Assembly: GCF_007860135.1 (NCBI RefSeq)
Contig: NZ_SJPV01000017.1
Coordinates: forward strand, 58,425 to 122,424
DNA length: 64,000 nucleotides
Source of the DNA: Novipirellula artificiosorum
GTDB taxonomy: Bacteria > Planctomycetota > Planctomycetia > Pirellulales > Pirellulaceae
Direction: 5' to 3'
The notes under the pieces are model-generated. The model worked only from the letters and a program-made list of their open reading frames with translations, did not search any database and was not told the origin of the DNA. How positions within the stretch are numbered: the first letter of the stretch is position 1; each line of letters starts with the position of its first letter. A program made the position numbers and the translations under genes. This document shows, in pieces, positions 17,621-25,700 of the stretch.

Positions 17621-18775
17621 ATGATGGAAAAACGTACGTATTTTATGCCACCGATGAGTATGATCGGCCCTGGTGTGCTGCAAGATCTGGGAAAGGAAAT
17701 TAAGGGTTTAGGGGTCCAACGCGTCCTGATCGTGACCGACAAGATTCTCGTCAAACTTCAGCTTGCACAAAAGATCATCGACATTCTGGATGCGGTGGGA
17801 ATCGAACACGCACTGTTTGACGCGGTCCAGCCCAACCCAACCTGCGCGAACGTTACCGAGGGGCTGTCCGTACTTCAAGAGAATTCCTGCGATGCACTGG
17901 TTTCTCTTGGCGGCGGTTCTCCGCAGGATTGTGCAAAAGCGATTGCGATTCTGGCGACCAATGGCGGCGATGTTCGCGACTACGAAGGTGTCGGGAAATC
18001 AGAAAAGACGAGCCTTCCGATTGTTGCGGTCAACACAACGGCTGGAACCGCTTCGGAGGTCACGATCAACTATGTCATCACGGACGAAGATCGCCACGTG
18101 AAGATGGTGATGGTCGATAAGAACTGTTTAGCAACCATCACCGTGAATGATCCGGAATTGATGTTGGGAAAGCCGGCGGAGCTTACTGCAGCGACAGGCA
18201 TGGATGCGCTCACGCACGCTATCGAAGCCTACATCACGAAAGGCGCCTATCGACTCACCGACGCCTTGGCGCTCGAGGCGATTCGGCTGATCTCGGAAAG
18301 CTTGCGGGACGCCGTCAAGGAGGGGAACAACGTCGAAGCCCGAAGTAAGATGGCCTATGGCTCGTTTATTGCCGGTATGTCCTTCAGCAATTGTGGTCTC
18401 GGTGTCGTCCATTCCTTGGCCCACCAGCTGGGAGGCGTTTACGACCTTCCCCACGGTGTTTGCAACGCGGTACTTCTTCCACATGTCATTCGATTCAATG
18501 CCGCAAGCTGTGGGGACAAGCTTCGTGAAGTTGCCCAGGCCATGGGCGTCGATACAAAGGATATGGATCGCGATCAAGCAAACGACGCGGCGATCCATGC
18601 GATTGTCCAGCTCAGTAAAGACGTTGGCATTCCTTCGGGGTTAGCGGAGCTGGGGGTAGACGATTCTCAACTGAATCGCATGGCCGAAATGGCATTGGCC
18701 GATCCCTGCACGCCGGGAAATCCTCGCGGCATGTCGCTTGTAGACGCGATCGAAATCTACGCAAACGCGATGTAG
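17621..18775 (+). CDS. Iron-containing (group III) alcohol dehydrogenase, FucO-like
   Basis: 384 residues, start supported by AAGGGA ten bases upstream of ATGATGG. The dinucleotide-binding motif is VSLGGGSPQDCAKAI (about residues 93-107), followed by NTTAGTASEVT. The metal site is built from the conserved D-x3-H in GMDALTHAIEAY and later His residues in GVVHSLAHQLGG and YDLPHGVCNAVLLPH. These are the motifs of lactaldehyde reductase (FucO) and 1,3-propanediol dehydrogenase. Downstream of the aldolase, its likely job is NADH-dependent reduction of lactaldehyde to 1,2-propanediol, or the reverse. Members of this family are promiscuous, so other alcohols are possible. A candidate terminator follows the stop codon. 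Confidence 0.9.
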   Translation: MMEKRTYFMPPMSMIGPGVLQDLGKEIKGLGVQRVLIVTDKILVKLQLAQKIIDILDAVGIEHALFDAVQPNPTCANVTEGLSVLQENSCDALVSLGGGSPQDCAKAIAILATNGGDVRDYEGVGKSEKTSLPIVAVNTTAGTASEVTINYVITDEDRHVKMVMVDKNCLATITVNDPELMLGKPAELTAATGMDALTHAIEAYITKGAYRLTDALALEAIRLISESLRDAVKEGNNVEARSKMAYGSFIAGMSFSNCGLGVVHSLAHQLGGVYDLPHGVCNAVLLPHVIRFNAASCGDKLREVAQAMGVDTKDMDRDQANDAAIHAIVQLSKDVGIPSGLAELGVDDSQLNRMAEMALADPCTPGNPRGMSLVDAIEIYANAM

Positions 18776-18780
18776 ACTCC

Positions 18781-18822
18781 ATCGGCTGCTCGGCGATAGG
18801 TAGTTCACCTGCCGAGCCCGAT
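18781..18822 (+). terminator. Candidate intrinsic terminator after the alcohol dehydrogenase
   Basis: A perfect 7-bp stem GCTCGGC / GCCGAGC (18788-18794 and 18811-18817) is extended by ATCGG / CCGAT with a small bulge and followed by a modest T-rich tail (CTTTGTTC). It begins 6 bases after the stop codon at 18775, which fits the end of the aldolase/dehydrogenase transcript. Confidence 0.5.
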
Positions 18823-18828
18823 CTTTGT

Positions 18829-19392
18829 TCAATGCACCGACGATGACCCGTAACAGCGAGAGTGTTGCGAATAATGCTCTGTTTCGAGGAGCGTTTCACG
18901 CGGGGAGAGCGGGCGATCACCTTTGTCATCTGAGAGGCGTCGCCATTGGTGTGAAATTGGCTGCGTAGCCGCCTTCTTTGTTAGGCAGGATGCGGCGTCC
19001 GGGTCCGTCTTGGGAATCTGAGCGGGACCCTTGGTGCCAAGGCGACGTCGGTTTTCGTCCCTCGCCTCAGCGGTCTTCATGTGCTCGGCGAGTTGCTCGC
19101 GACGCTCTTGCAAATCGCTGATCGCGGCAGGTAAACGATCGGCTGAAATAGCTTGTCCGAGCAGGTCTTGCTCCCAGGAATCTTGATTTTCCAGCGAGGA
19201 GAGTGCTTCGGCGATCTTCAGGTCGATGGCCAACTTGATCATCTGGCGAAATGCGTTGAGGATTTCATCGACCAGTCGGACAGGATGGTTCTCTGGGACC
19301 ATGTCCTCGAGTGCCTTGGTGATCAGCACGAGTTGATGTCGAGGCATCGGAGCGCCTTGCCAATAGTTGGCTTTGGGTTCTCGTTGACTCAA
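18829..19392 (-). pseudogene. IS1182-family transposase remnant
   Basis: The N-terminus MSQREPKANYWQGAPMPRHQ matches the usual start of IS1182 transposases in this phylum. The frame then jumps in phase past the middle of the protein to a helical stretch (ISDLQERREQLAEHMKTAEA) and PKTDPDA, which precede the DDE core. A frameshift follows: the correct continuation (ILPNKEGGYAANFTPMAT) is present in another frame near 18940-18990 and soon stops. The open frame is therefore a deletion product, not a functional gene. Confidence 0.8.
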
Positions 19393-19669
19393 GGGGAACC
19401 CTCCCGTGCAGAAGCAAGTGAACGAAAAGAGTTTAGCGCGACTGTCATCGATGACCAGACACTACCCCTCCAAATTGCGAATACACTCAACCGACACGCT
19501 GCTTGCACTTCGTGCGTATATTGGCAACGTTTTCCACAGGGAGGGTGGGGGCGTAGACGCTTATTGTCCAAGCACCTAATAAGTGCACCGCACGGAATGG
19601 GGAGCCCTACTGTGGAATCAGCCAAACTTGGGGCTGATCAGGATGATCCTCGATCCGTCTGAGGCTAAC
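19393..19669. other. Non-coding flank of the IS1182 remnant
   Basis: No gene or clear structure was found in this stretch of about 280 bases. The weak open frames on both strands have no signal peptide, family motif or start context. It is probably leftover flanking DNA of the transposase relic. Confidence 0.4.
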
Positions 19670-19897
19670 CTACGGACTCCAAATTGGTCCTCTGGACGTT
19701 GTGATCGCATCTTCCATTGGCACCATTTCGGAGTCACAAGGACAGGGCTGCACAGAAGGGCAACATTGAGAAGGTTGCGTACCAAAGTGACACATGCCCC
19801 AGTTGTCACATTTCCATTGCTCCATGCCGCGAATGGTGCCGCAGCCGGTTGCGGAAAGCAGCAAGAGGGACGCAAGGGTGTACTTCAATTGCTGCAT
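19670..19897 (-). CDS. Small Cys-rich lipoprotein
   Basis: 75 residues from the ATG at 19897, preceded by a purine-rich GAGAGAAGAATA. The N-terminus MQQLKYTLASLLLLSATGC is a classical lipoprotein signal with lipobox LSATGC, so the mature protein should be lipidated at Cys19. The remaining ~56 residues are rich in Cys (WKCDNWGMCHFG, QCCPSVQPCPCDSE), suggesting disulfides or metal binding outside the cytoplasm. Similar short lipoproteins of unknown role are common in planctomycetes. No family could be named. Confidence 0.6.
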   Translation of the reverse strand: MQQLKYTLASLLLLSATGCGTIRGMEQWKCDNWGMCHFGTQPSQCCPSVQPCPCDSEMVPMEDAITTSRGPIWSP

Positions 19898-20447
19898 TAT
19901 TCTTCTCTCGTGGATGGTTGTGCTCATGCTCTGGTTAACGATGCGTTTCGGTTTCGCAATTGCAAGGTTTGCAACCACAAATCGATGATCGAGCGGGTCG
20001 ATTGGGTCCGATCGTGAGCATTTTTTCGCCTAGGCGTTCCAAACAAAAATGATTCAAGAAGCCGATCGTCTTGGTAGTTTGACTCATTTGGCTCCGCAGC
20101 TCTGCGGGCAGCAACGTTTGAAAGCGATCGCTCTGGGATCTCCTCTTCGGGCTCGATGCAAAGCGTTGGTGATGGGTAACCGATTCCTGGCAGAACGTGA
20201 TGGCTCAACTTGTTACGGAAGTCCTGGTTCGTCATCATCCGCCCCGGCCCAGCTCGGTTCGAAGGAGTCGCCGCTGCCTTGTAACAAGCTCGCTCGCTTG
20301 CCCAATCCGAAGAATTTCTTGCAAATACCTGCTTTTCTGGACGTGGGAATCCAGCGATCATGACACGAAACACGGCCGCAAGTATAGGATGGAAGGAGCG
20401 CTCTGATTGAATCCGGCTCATCCTTTTTTGCTTGAAAATCTATTCCG
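19898..20447. other. 550-base gap with only doubtful reading frames
   Basis: A minus-strand frame of 165 codons (19924-20421) is open, but its N-terminal half looks non-coding. Its C-terminal half (from MTNQDFRNKLSHH) has weak protein character and no recognisable domain. No RNA gene or repeat was seen. The promoter of the downstream DHH gene probably lies near 20400. Confidence 0.35.
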
Positions 20448-21515
20448 ATGGGATCCACTCCGTCACCGGCGAGTTCCGTTTCGACAAAGCTGCTTGAGTT
20501 GTTGAGGGATTACCAGCGAGTCGTGGTGGTGATGCACGATAATCCAGATCCAGATGCCATCGCGTCCGGGTGGGCAGTCAAGGTGTTGATTGATGAGAGG
20601 CTCCGCAAGCCAACTCGGGTCGTTGGCGGCGGTGCGATTGTGCGAGCGGAAAACCGATACATGGTTGAACTGCTGGAACCTCCCATCGAGTTGGTTGATG
20701 ATATTGAGTTCGATGAGCATACGGCGACAGTCCTGGTGGATTGTGGTGTCGGGGCCAACAATCACATCTTGACGCGGCGAAAAATCGATCCGGTTGCGAT
20801 TATCGACCACCACATGACGATTGACAGTCCGGTTCGCCCTCGGTTTGTCGACATTCGTGTTGATGTAGCCGCGTCCGCGACAATCACGGCTAGCTATCTG
20901 CGTGAACAGAACATTGATCCAGGCCCCAAGTTGGCAACCGCCATCCTCTATGCGGTTCGTACCGAAACGACCGCCTACGAATCACATTATTCGTCTCTCG
21001 ACCGGTCCATTCTGCCGTGGTTGATGGAATTCGGTGACGCGGAGTTGCTAGCCGAGATCCAAAACGCTCCTTTGAGGCCGAGCTACTATGGCGATTTGCT
21101 AATGGCCTTGCAGAATACATTCCTCTACGACGACGTCGCGGTCTGTTTCTTGCCACGAGCCGACGGAGCTGAAATTGTGGGGGAAGTCGCTGACCTCTTG
21201 GTCCGCGGCGATACGATTCACCGAGTGCTATGTGGTGCGGTCATCAATGGTGAACTGCTGGTCTCGGCGCGAACGCAGCATGCGTCGGATAACGCAGCGG
21301 ATCTTATTCAGGGAACGCTCGACGGGCTCGGTGGTGCTGGCGGGCACGCGCACCGCGCAGGCGGGAAAATCTCCGGCATTGCAAGTGGGACCAAAGCAAT
21401 CGAAACGCTTTGTGATGAATTACGAGGGCGATGGCTGGACGCATGCAAGGTGCCGCGAAAGCGGGGCACCCGATTGATCGCGAAACGCGAAATCGTACAG
21501 AATCTCGTTCGGTAG
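20448..21515 (+). CDS. DHH-family phosphoesterase (NrnA-like oligoribonuclease/pAp phosphatase)
   Basis: 355 residues. The DHH domain shows HDNPDPDAIASGWAVKVL (motif I), VDCG (motif II) and IDHHMTID (the DHH signature), all metal ligands for a binuclear manganese site. The C-terminal DHHA1 substrate domain has GGAGGHAHRAGGKI. This matches NrnA-type enzymes that degrade 2-5 nucleotide RNA fragments and 3'-phosphoadenosine 5'-phosphate. Length fits the family. It precedes the formylglutamate amidohydrolase-like gene by about 120 bp on the same strand and may share its transcript, though a functional link is not evident. Confidence 0.87.
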   Translation: MGSTPSPASSVSTKLLELLRDYQRVVVVMHDNPDPDAIASGWAVKVLIDERLRKPTRVVGGGAIVRAENRYMVELLEPPIELVDDIEFDEHTATVLVDCGVGANNHILTRRKIDPVAIIDHHMTIDSPVRPRFVDIRVDVAASATITASYLREQNIDPGPKLATAILYAVRTETTAYESHYSSLDRSILPWLMEFGDAELLAEIQNAPLRPSYYGDLLMALQNTFLYDDVAVCFLPRADGAEIVGEVADLLVRGDTIHRVLCGAVINGELLVSARTQHASDNAADLIQGTLDGLGGAGGHAHRAGGKISGIASGTKAIETLCDELRGRWLDACKVPRKRGTRLIAKREIVQNLVR

Positions 21516-21633
21516 TGGACGCTTTTGTCCTGGTACGTGAATGGCAACACGTTGCCTGAGGTAGAATCATCGCGGGCAAGGCTGGAATTGGAATCGATGG
21601 ATTCGCTCTTGTCCGAGGAAAAATATTTGGGGA

Positions 21634-22425
21634 TTGTCGATGTTGGACCAGATCTGGAGTGCTCAAGTTAACGACAGCCCGTTGATCGCAACCGCGATCC
21701 ATGACGGGCACTCGATTCGCCCCGACGCGATGGAGCACATCGCGTTGGATGAGCTAGGGCGTTTGCGGGAAGAGGACCCCCATACGGGTTGTTGGGCGCA
21801 GGTTGCTCCGACTCGCGTGATTGGGGTGCGGTCACGTTTCCAGGTCGACCTAAATCGGCCCCGTGACAAGGCGGTTTATCGAACGCCCGCGGACGCATGG
21901 GGGTTGAGCGTTTGGAAGGGCAATCCACCTGAAGCGATCTTTGATCAGTCATTGGCTGAGTACGACGCTTTTTATGATGCCATGCAAAAATTGCTTTCCC
22001 AAATGGTGCAGCAGCATGGCAGGTTCGTCGTCTTTGATCTGCATACTTACAATCATCGTCGAGGGGGTCCCGACGGTCCGTTGGCCGATCCCGAAGGCAA
22101 TCCGCAGGTCAACATTGGCACCGGCACGATGAATCGCCAACTCGCCGCCCCAGTGGTCGATGCCTTCATCGACAGCCTGCGTGCGTTTGATTTCCCAGGC
22201 GGCAAACTGGACGTTCGAGAAAACGTGAAGTTTCAGGGCGGCAACTGGCCTCGTTGGATTCACGAGAATTTCCCGGAGTCGGGGATCGCAATTGCAATCG
22301 AGTTTAAGAAGTTCTTCATGGACGAATGGTCTGGGACGCCCGACCTCGATGCCGTCGAGGCGATCGGGGCCGCACTGAGGTCTACCGTACCAGCCGTATT
22401 GGATGCCTTGAAGAGTGATCGGTAG
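21634..22425 (+). CDS. N-formylglutamate amidohydrolase family protein
   Basis: 263 residues with the family pattern: PLIATAIHDGHSIRPDAM (metal-binding His), REEDPHTGCWA, then VRSRFQVDLNRPRDKAVYR. This is followed by FVVFDLHTYNHRRGGPDG (second metal-binding and catalytic region) and a late IAIEFKKFFMDEW carrying the acidic residue. The family removes formyl groups from N-formylglutamate or cleaves related amides with a zinc centre. No histidine-degradation (hut) gene is nearby. Instead the gene heads an array of two peptidase/ligase pairs, an arrangement that suggests it acts on the same modified peptide or glutamate conjugate. That role is inferred from context. Confidence 0.87.
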   Translation: MSMLDQIWSAQVNDSPLIATAIHDGHSIRPDAMEHIALDELGRLREEDPHTGCWAQVAPTRVIGVRSRFQVDLNRPRDKAVYRTPADAWGLSVWKGNPPEAIFDQSLAEYDAFYDAMQKLLSQMVQQHGRFVVFDLHTYNHRRGGPDGPLADPEGNPQVNIGTGTMNRQLAAPVVDAFIDSLRAFDFPGGKLDVRENVKFQGGNWPRWIHENFPESGIAIAIEFKKFFMDEWSGTPDLDAVEAIGAALRSTVPAVLDALKSDR

Positions 22426-22596
22426 CACTCGAATACGATGGACCTCCTTTTTGACCAATCTACTTATCGAGCCAGTTGATCTTTTTTGTATTCAGTGTCA
22501 CATTGAAGACGTCAATCCGAGACTAATCGCAGGAAGAACACAATCGCAAAGTCAGACAGAAAACAGTGGCCCGGCTCGCTCGTTCAAGCTGTTGGT

Positions 22597-24468
22597 TTGC
22601 GATTGGGGCGAGACAAACGCGTGCGGCGATCGCTGCCATGTGGTGGGCGGCTGCACATCGACAGACAAGTTCCGTTTTTGTGCGTTTATCGTCAACCACC
22701 AGATCACGACGATGCCGGAACGGAGCAGTTGGTTAAGAGTGAAGCCTCCTACCTCGTCGCGCCTGGCGCTGCTGAGTATCACGAGGGGGTTTCGAAGCTG
22801 GTCGACCAGATCGCCCAGACCCTGTCCCATGAATTTGGTGCGTTTCTGATCGTCGAAGTCTGGAGTGCGCCCGAAGGGGGCCAAGCAAACGACCCCTCGG
22901 TCCCGACGGTTTTGCCCACGTTCACCATCCGCGCGCCGAAGACGGCAAAGATGACCCGGACGGCGGAAGCGCTGGCGAAGCGGTTAAGGAAGATCAAGGT
23001 TTTGAAGCACGGCGTTGAAGTTGAATTGGTGCGGGGCGGAAACGCAGGGCCGCCGATGCTGCCGCGGTTGATCGCTCCTGCTCGCGCGAGCGAGTTGAAT
23101 TGTTGGTTCCTCGGAATTGCGGTTCCGCCCGTTTTTCGCAAGGCGAACACGGGCGATCAATTCCCGCTTGTGATTCGATCGCTGCGTCGCAGCTTGAGTC
23201 TTGCCATGCGGCAGGCCTATTTCGAGTTTGCCAGAGCACGGACAACCCATAGTCCCCCTCACTATCACACGTTGGGACGCAAAGCGGTCGTTAGAGCGGT
23301 TTGGGATGTTGACCGCCAGCTTGCCGACGTGAGTAACCAATTCGACTATCTACTGCAACTCACGCCCGTCAATGCGAATTCAGCGTGGAAAGAGTTCGAA
23401 GAGGGCGGTTTCAAGCAACCACCAGAGTTTCACTATCGACCGCTTCCGATTGATCCGACCGTGCTGAAAAGCCAGCTCTTCAAAATTCCGATCGAGCGTG
23501 TTGAGGATCCTGCTCTACAGCGGCTGTTTCAAGAAAAACAAGAAGAGTTAGAGCTCAAGCTAACGATGCTTCGTGATCGGGATACCCCTCGCTTTTTGTA
23601 CGAAAGCTTGACGCTATTCGGCAGTGTCCGAGATGGCGTGTTGACTCTGGCCGAAGAGCTACTCCGCAAATTGCCGTCAAATCCTCCGAGCGGTGACCTG
23701 CTATTTGATGCGGCGGAGTTTTCAACGCAAGTCCAGGCAGAGATCGACCATTACCGAGAGATCAGTCCTGTCTTTAAGGCAAAGGTGCAAGTCAGTGACG
23801 ACGTCAGTGGACTGATCGTTTCACGTGGGAAGCTGATGATCAACTCCGATTTGAAGCTTTCACGGTCTCGCGTCGACGCATTGTTAGCACATGAAGTCGG
23901 TACCCATTTGGTGACCTATTTCAATGGTCGTCATCAACCCTTCCAACAACTCTACTCGGGGCTTGCCGGCTACGAAGAACTGCAGGAGGGCTTAGCGGTC
24001 TTGTCAGAGTACTTGGTTGGCGGTTTGAGCACTTCGCGTTTGCGTCAGTTGGCTGCTCGAGTCGTTGCGGTTCGAATGATGAGTAACGGCGCGTCGTTTG
24101 TCGATACGTTTCAAACGTTGCACAATGACTGCAAGTTTACACCGCGCAGCTCCTACAACATCGCCATGCGGGTCTTTCGGGGCGGAGGATTGACGAAAGA
24201 CGCTGTCTACCTGCGCGGGTTAGTTGCTATCTTGCAGTACGTTAGTAAAGGTGGTGATTTGGCCCCCTTGTTGGTTGGCAAGATGGCCGTCAAACATATT
24301 CCGATTATCAAAGAGCTTCAGTACCGCGATGTTCTTAAACCGGTTCCCATCACGCCGCGATACATGACGAATCCCGATTCCGTTGACCGACTCGAACGAC
24401 TTCGTGGCGGAACGGGTTCCGTTTTTGACCTCGTTGCCGAAAACGCAACGAGGCAAAACGACGCATGA
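22597..24468 (+). CDS. QEGLA-motif (DUF1704, MATCAP-like) metallopeptidase, copy 1
   Basis: At least 623 residues. The zinc-peptidase signature HEVGTH is at residues 432-437 and QEGLA at 463-467 supplies the third ligand Glu, in the spacing seen in the DUF1704 family. Eukaryotic members (MATCAP) remove the C-terminal tyrosine from tubulin; bacterial members are annotated as flavohaemoglobin expression-modulating QEGLA proteins without a proven substrate. Similarity to copy 2 reaches about 12 residues upstream of the TTG at 22597 (LVQAVGLRLGRDKRV), with no better start codon there, so the 5' end is uncertain. The gene is followed by two strong RNA hairpins and a GshB-like ligase gene. Confidence 0.87.
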   Translation: MRLGRDKRVRRSLPCGGRLHIDRQVPFLCVYRQPPDHDDAGTEQLVKSEASYLVAPGAAEYHEGVSKLVDQIAQTLSHEFGAFLIVEVWSAPEGGQANDPSVPTVLPTFTIRAPKTAKMTRTAEALAKRLRKIKVLKHGVEVELVRGGNAGPPMLPRLIAPARASELNCWFLGIAVPPVFRKANTGDQFPLVIRSLRRSLSLAMRQAYFEFARARTTHSPPHYHTLGRKAVVRAVWDVDRQLADVSNQFDYLLQLTPVNANSAWKEFEEGGFKQPPEFHYRPLPIDPTVLKSQLFKIPIERVEDPALQRLFQEKQEELELKLTMLRDRDTPRFLYESLTLFGSVRDGVLTLAEELLRKLPSNPPSGDLLFDAAEFSTQVQAEIDHYREISPVFKAKVQVSDDVSGLIVSRGKLMINSDLKLSRSRVDALLAHEVGTHLVTYFNGRHQPFQQLYSGLAGYEELQEGLAVLSEYLVGGLSTSRLRQLAARVVAVRMMSNGASFVDTFQTLHNDCKFTPRSSYNIAMRVFRGGGLTKDAVYLRGLVAILQYVSKGGDLAPLLVGKMAVKHIPIIKELQYRDVLKPVPITPRYMTNPDSVDRLERLRGGTGSVFDLVAENATRQNDA

Positions 24469-24513
24469 GAAGGAGAAGCACCAACGACGGCATTCTCCAT
24501 TCCCTCATGCGTC
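24429..24513 (+). promoter_or_regulatory. Pair of strong RNA hairpins at the end of the first QEGLA gene
   Basis: Stem 1 is perfect over 9 bp (CCTCGTTGC, 24429-24437; GCAACGAGG, 24445-24453; 7-nt loop). Stem 2 is perfect over 10 bp (GACGCATGAG, 24460-24469; CTCATGCGTC, 24504-24513) and includes the stop codon of the QEGLA gene. Neither has a downstream U-tract. They lie in the 139-bp spacer before the first ligase gene. The second module has no such spacer and its two genes overlap. They could tune relative expression by RNA processing, stabilisation or partial termination. Confidence 0.5.
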
Positions 24514-24607
24514 GAGCCGGCAATACCGCAGATGGTTTGCAGTGGGTTTGTGTTCAAGCAAATTCAGGACTCGACTTTTCACCGCACATAAAGACAAAGG
24601 AAATTCC

Positions 24608-25651
24608 ATGAAAATCGGATTTATCGTAAACGAAGTGATGTCAGAGGAAGCCGGGTACACGACGACCCGACTCGGTTGGGAAGCGGTCAACCAAGGGCAC
24701 GAGGTCTTTGTGATCGGGGTCGGAGATCTGGCTTATGACCCTGATGAATCCATCCGTGCTCGCGCTCGAAGTGTTCCCCCGGGCAAGTACAAATCGCATG
24801 AGACCTACTTGAAGGATTTGCAGGGGGCAAAGTCGGTCAAGTCGCGTATCACGGTCGACGAGCTCGATATCTTGATGTTGCGCAACGTGCCATCGGATGA
24901 CTATCTTAAACGCCCTTGGGCAGCGACCGCAGCAGCGGAGTTTGGGCGGCTTGCGATGCGACATGGCGTGATTGTCGTCAACGACCCGAATGGCTTAGCA
25001 AAAGCCAACACGAAGATGTATTTTCAGCTCTTTCCTGAAGAAGTGCGTCCTCGCACCTTGATCACTCGTGACCGCGACGACATCAAGGCGTTTGCCAAAG
25101 ACGAAGGTCAATGTGTCCTCAAGCCGCTTCAAGGATCGGGTGGGGCAAGTGTCTTCTTGGTTCAAAAAAGTGACATTCCGAACTTGAATCAAATGATCGA
25201 CGCGGTCAGTCGCGACGGGTTTGTGATCTGTCAGGAATACTTACCCGCGGCAGAAAAGGGGGACACACGATTGTTTGTCATGAACGGGCGACCGTTTCAG
25301 GTCAAAGGCAAATACGCCGCTTTTCGTCGTGTGCGTTCTGGTGGTGACATGCGAAGCAACATTCACGCGGGTGGGAAATTGGCGGCTGCTGAGATCGGTG
25401 AGATCGCGCTGCGGATTGCTGAAATTGTACGGCCCAAACTGGTCCAAGATGGCATGTTTTTAGTCGGCCTGGATGTCGTTGGCGACAAACTGATGGAAAT
25501 CAATGTGTTCAGCCCCGGAGGACTGGGGAGCGCGCAGAAGTTTACGAAAATCAACTTCAATAAGTATGTCATTGGTGCGCTCGAACGAAAAGTTCACTAC
25601 ATGCAATACTATGGTCGTAACTTTGACAATGTGGACATGTGCACGCTTTAG
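24608..25651 (+). CDS. GshB-like ATP-grasp ligase, copy 1
   Basis: 347 residues from the ATG at 24608, preceded by AAAGGA at good spacing. The whole protein follows the prokaryotic glutathione synthetase fold: an N-terminal domain beginning MKIGFIVNEV, LDILMLRNVPSDDYLKRPWA (compare ILMRKDPPFD of GshB), and an ATP-grasp core with VLKPLQGSGGASVFLV. NIHAGGKLAAAEI and the metal-binding VGLDVVGDKLMEINVFSPGG follow. Such enzymes form amide bonds between a carboxylate, activated as acyl-phosphate, and an amine. Because two copies are each paired with a DUF1704 peptidase, a role in adding a residue that the peptidase removes is attractive but inferred. Ordinary glutathione synthesis is less likely without a GshA gene nearby. 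Confidence 0.87.
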   Translation: MKIGFIVNEVMSEEAGYTTTRLGWEAVNQGHEVFVIGVGDLAYDPDESIRARARSVPPGKYKSHETYLKDLQGAKSVKSRITVDELDILMLRNVPSDDYLKRPWAATAAAEFGRLAMRHGVIVVNDPNGLAKANTKMYFQLFPEEVRPRTLITRDRDDIKAFAKDEGQCVLKPLQGSGGASVFLVQKSDIPNLNQMIDAVSRDGFVICQEYLPAAEKGDTRLFVMNGRPFQVKGKYAAFRRVRSGGDMRSNIHAGGKLAAAEIGEIALRIAEIVRPKLVQDGMFLVGLDVVGDKLMEINVFSPGGLGSAQKFTKINFNKYVIGALERKVHYMQYYGRNFDNVDMCTL

Positions 25652-25700
25652 GCATCTTTCCCGGCAATCAGGTTGGACTTCGAACGTGTGAGCAGCAAAG

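Noticed and set aside
19924..20421. A 165-codon minus-strand frame considered as a possible gene.
   Set aside because: No recognisable domain, poor start context and non-coding-like N-terminal half; kept only as a doubtful gap feature.
21634..22425. Assignment of the formylglutamate amidohydrolase-like gene to histidine degradation.
   Set aside because: No hutH, hutU, hutI or hutF homologue is in the window; the gene context is the peptidase/ligase array.
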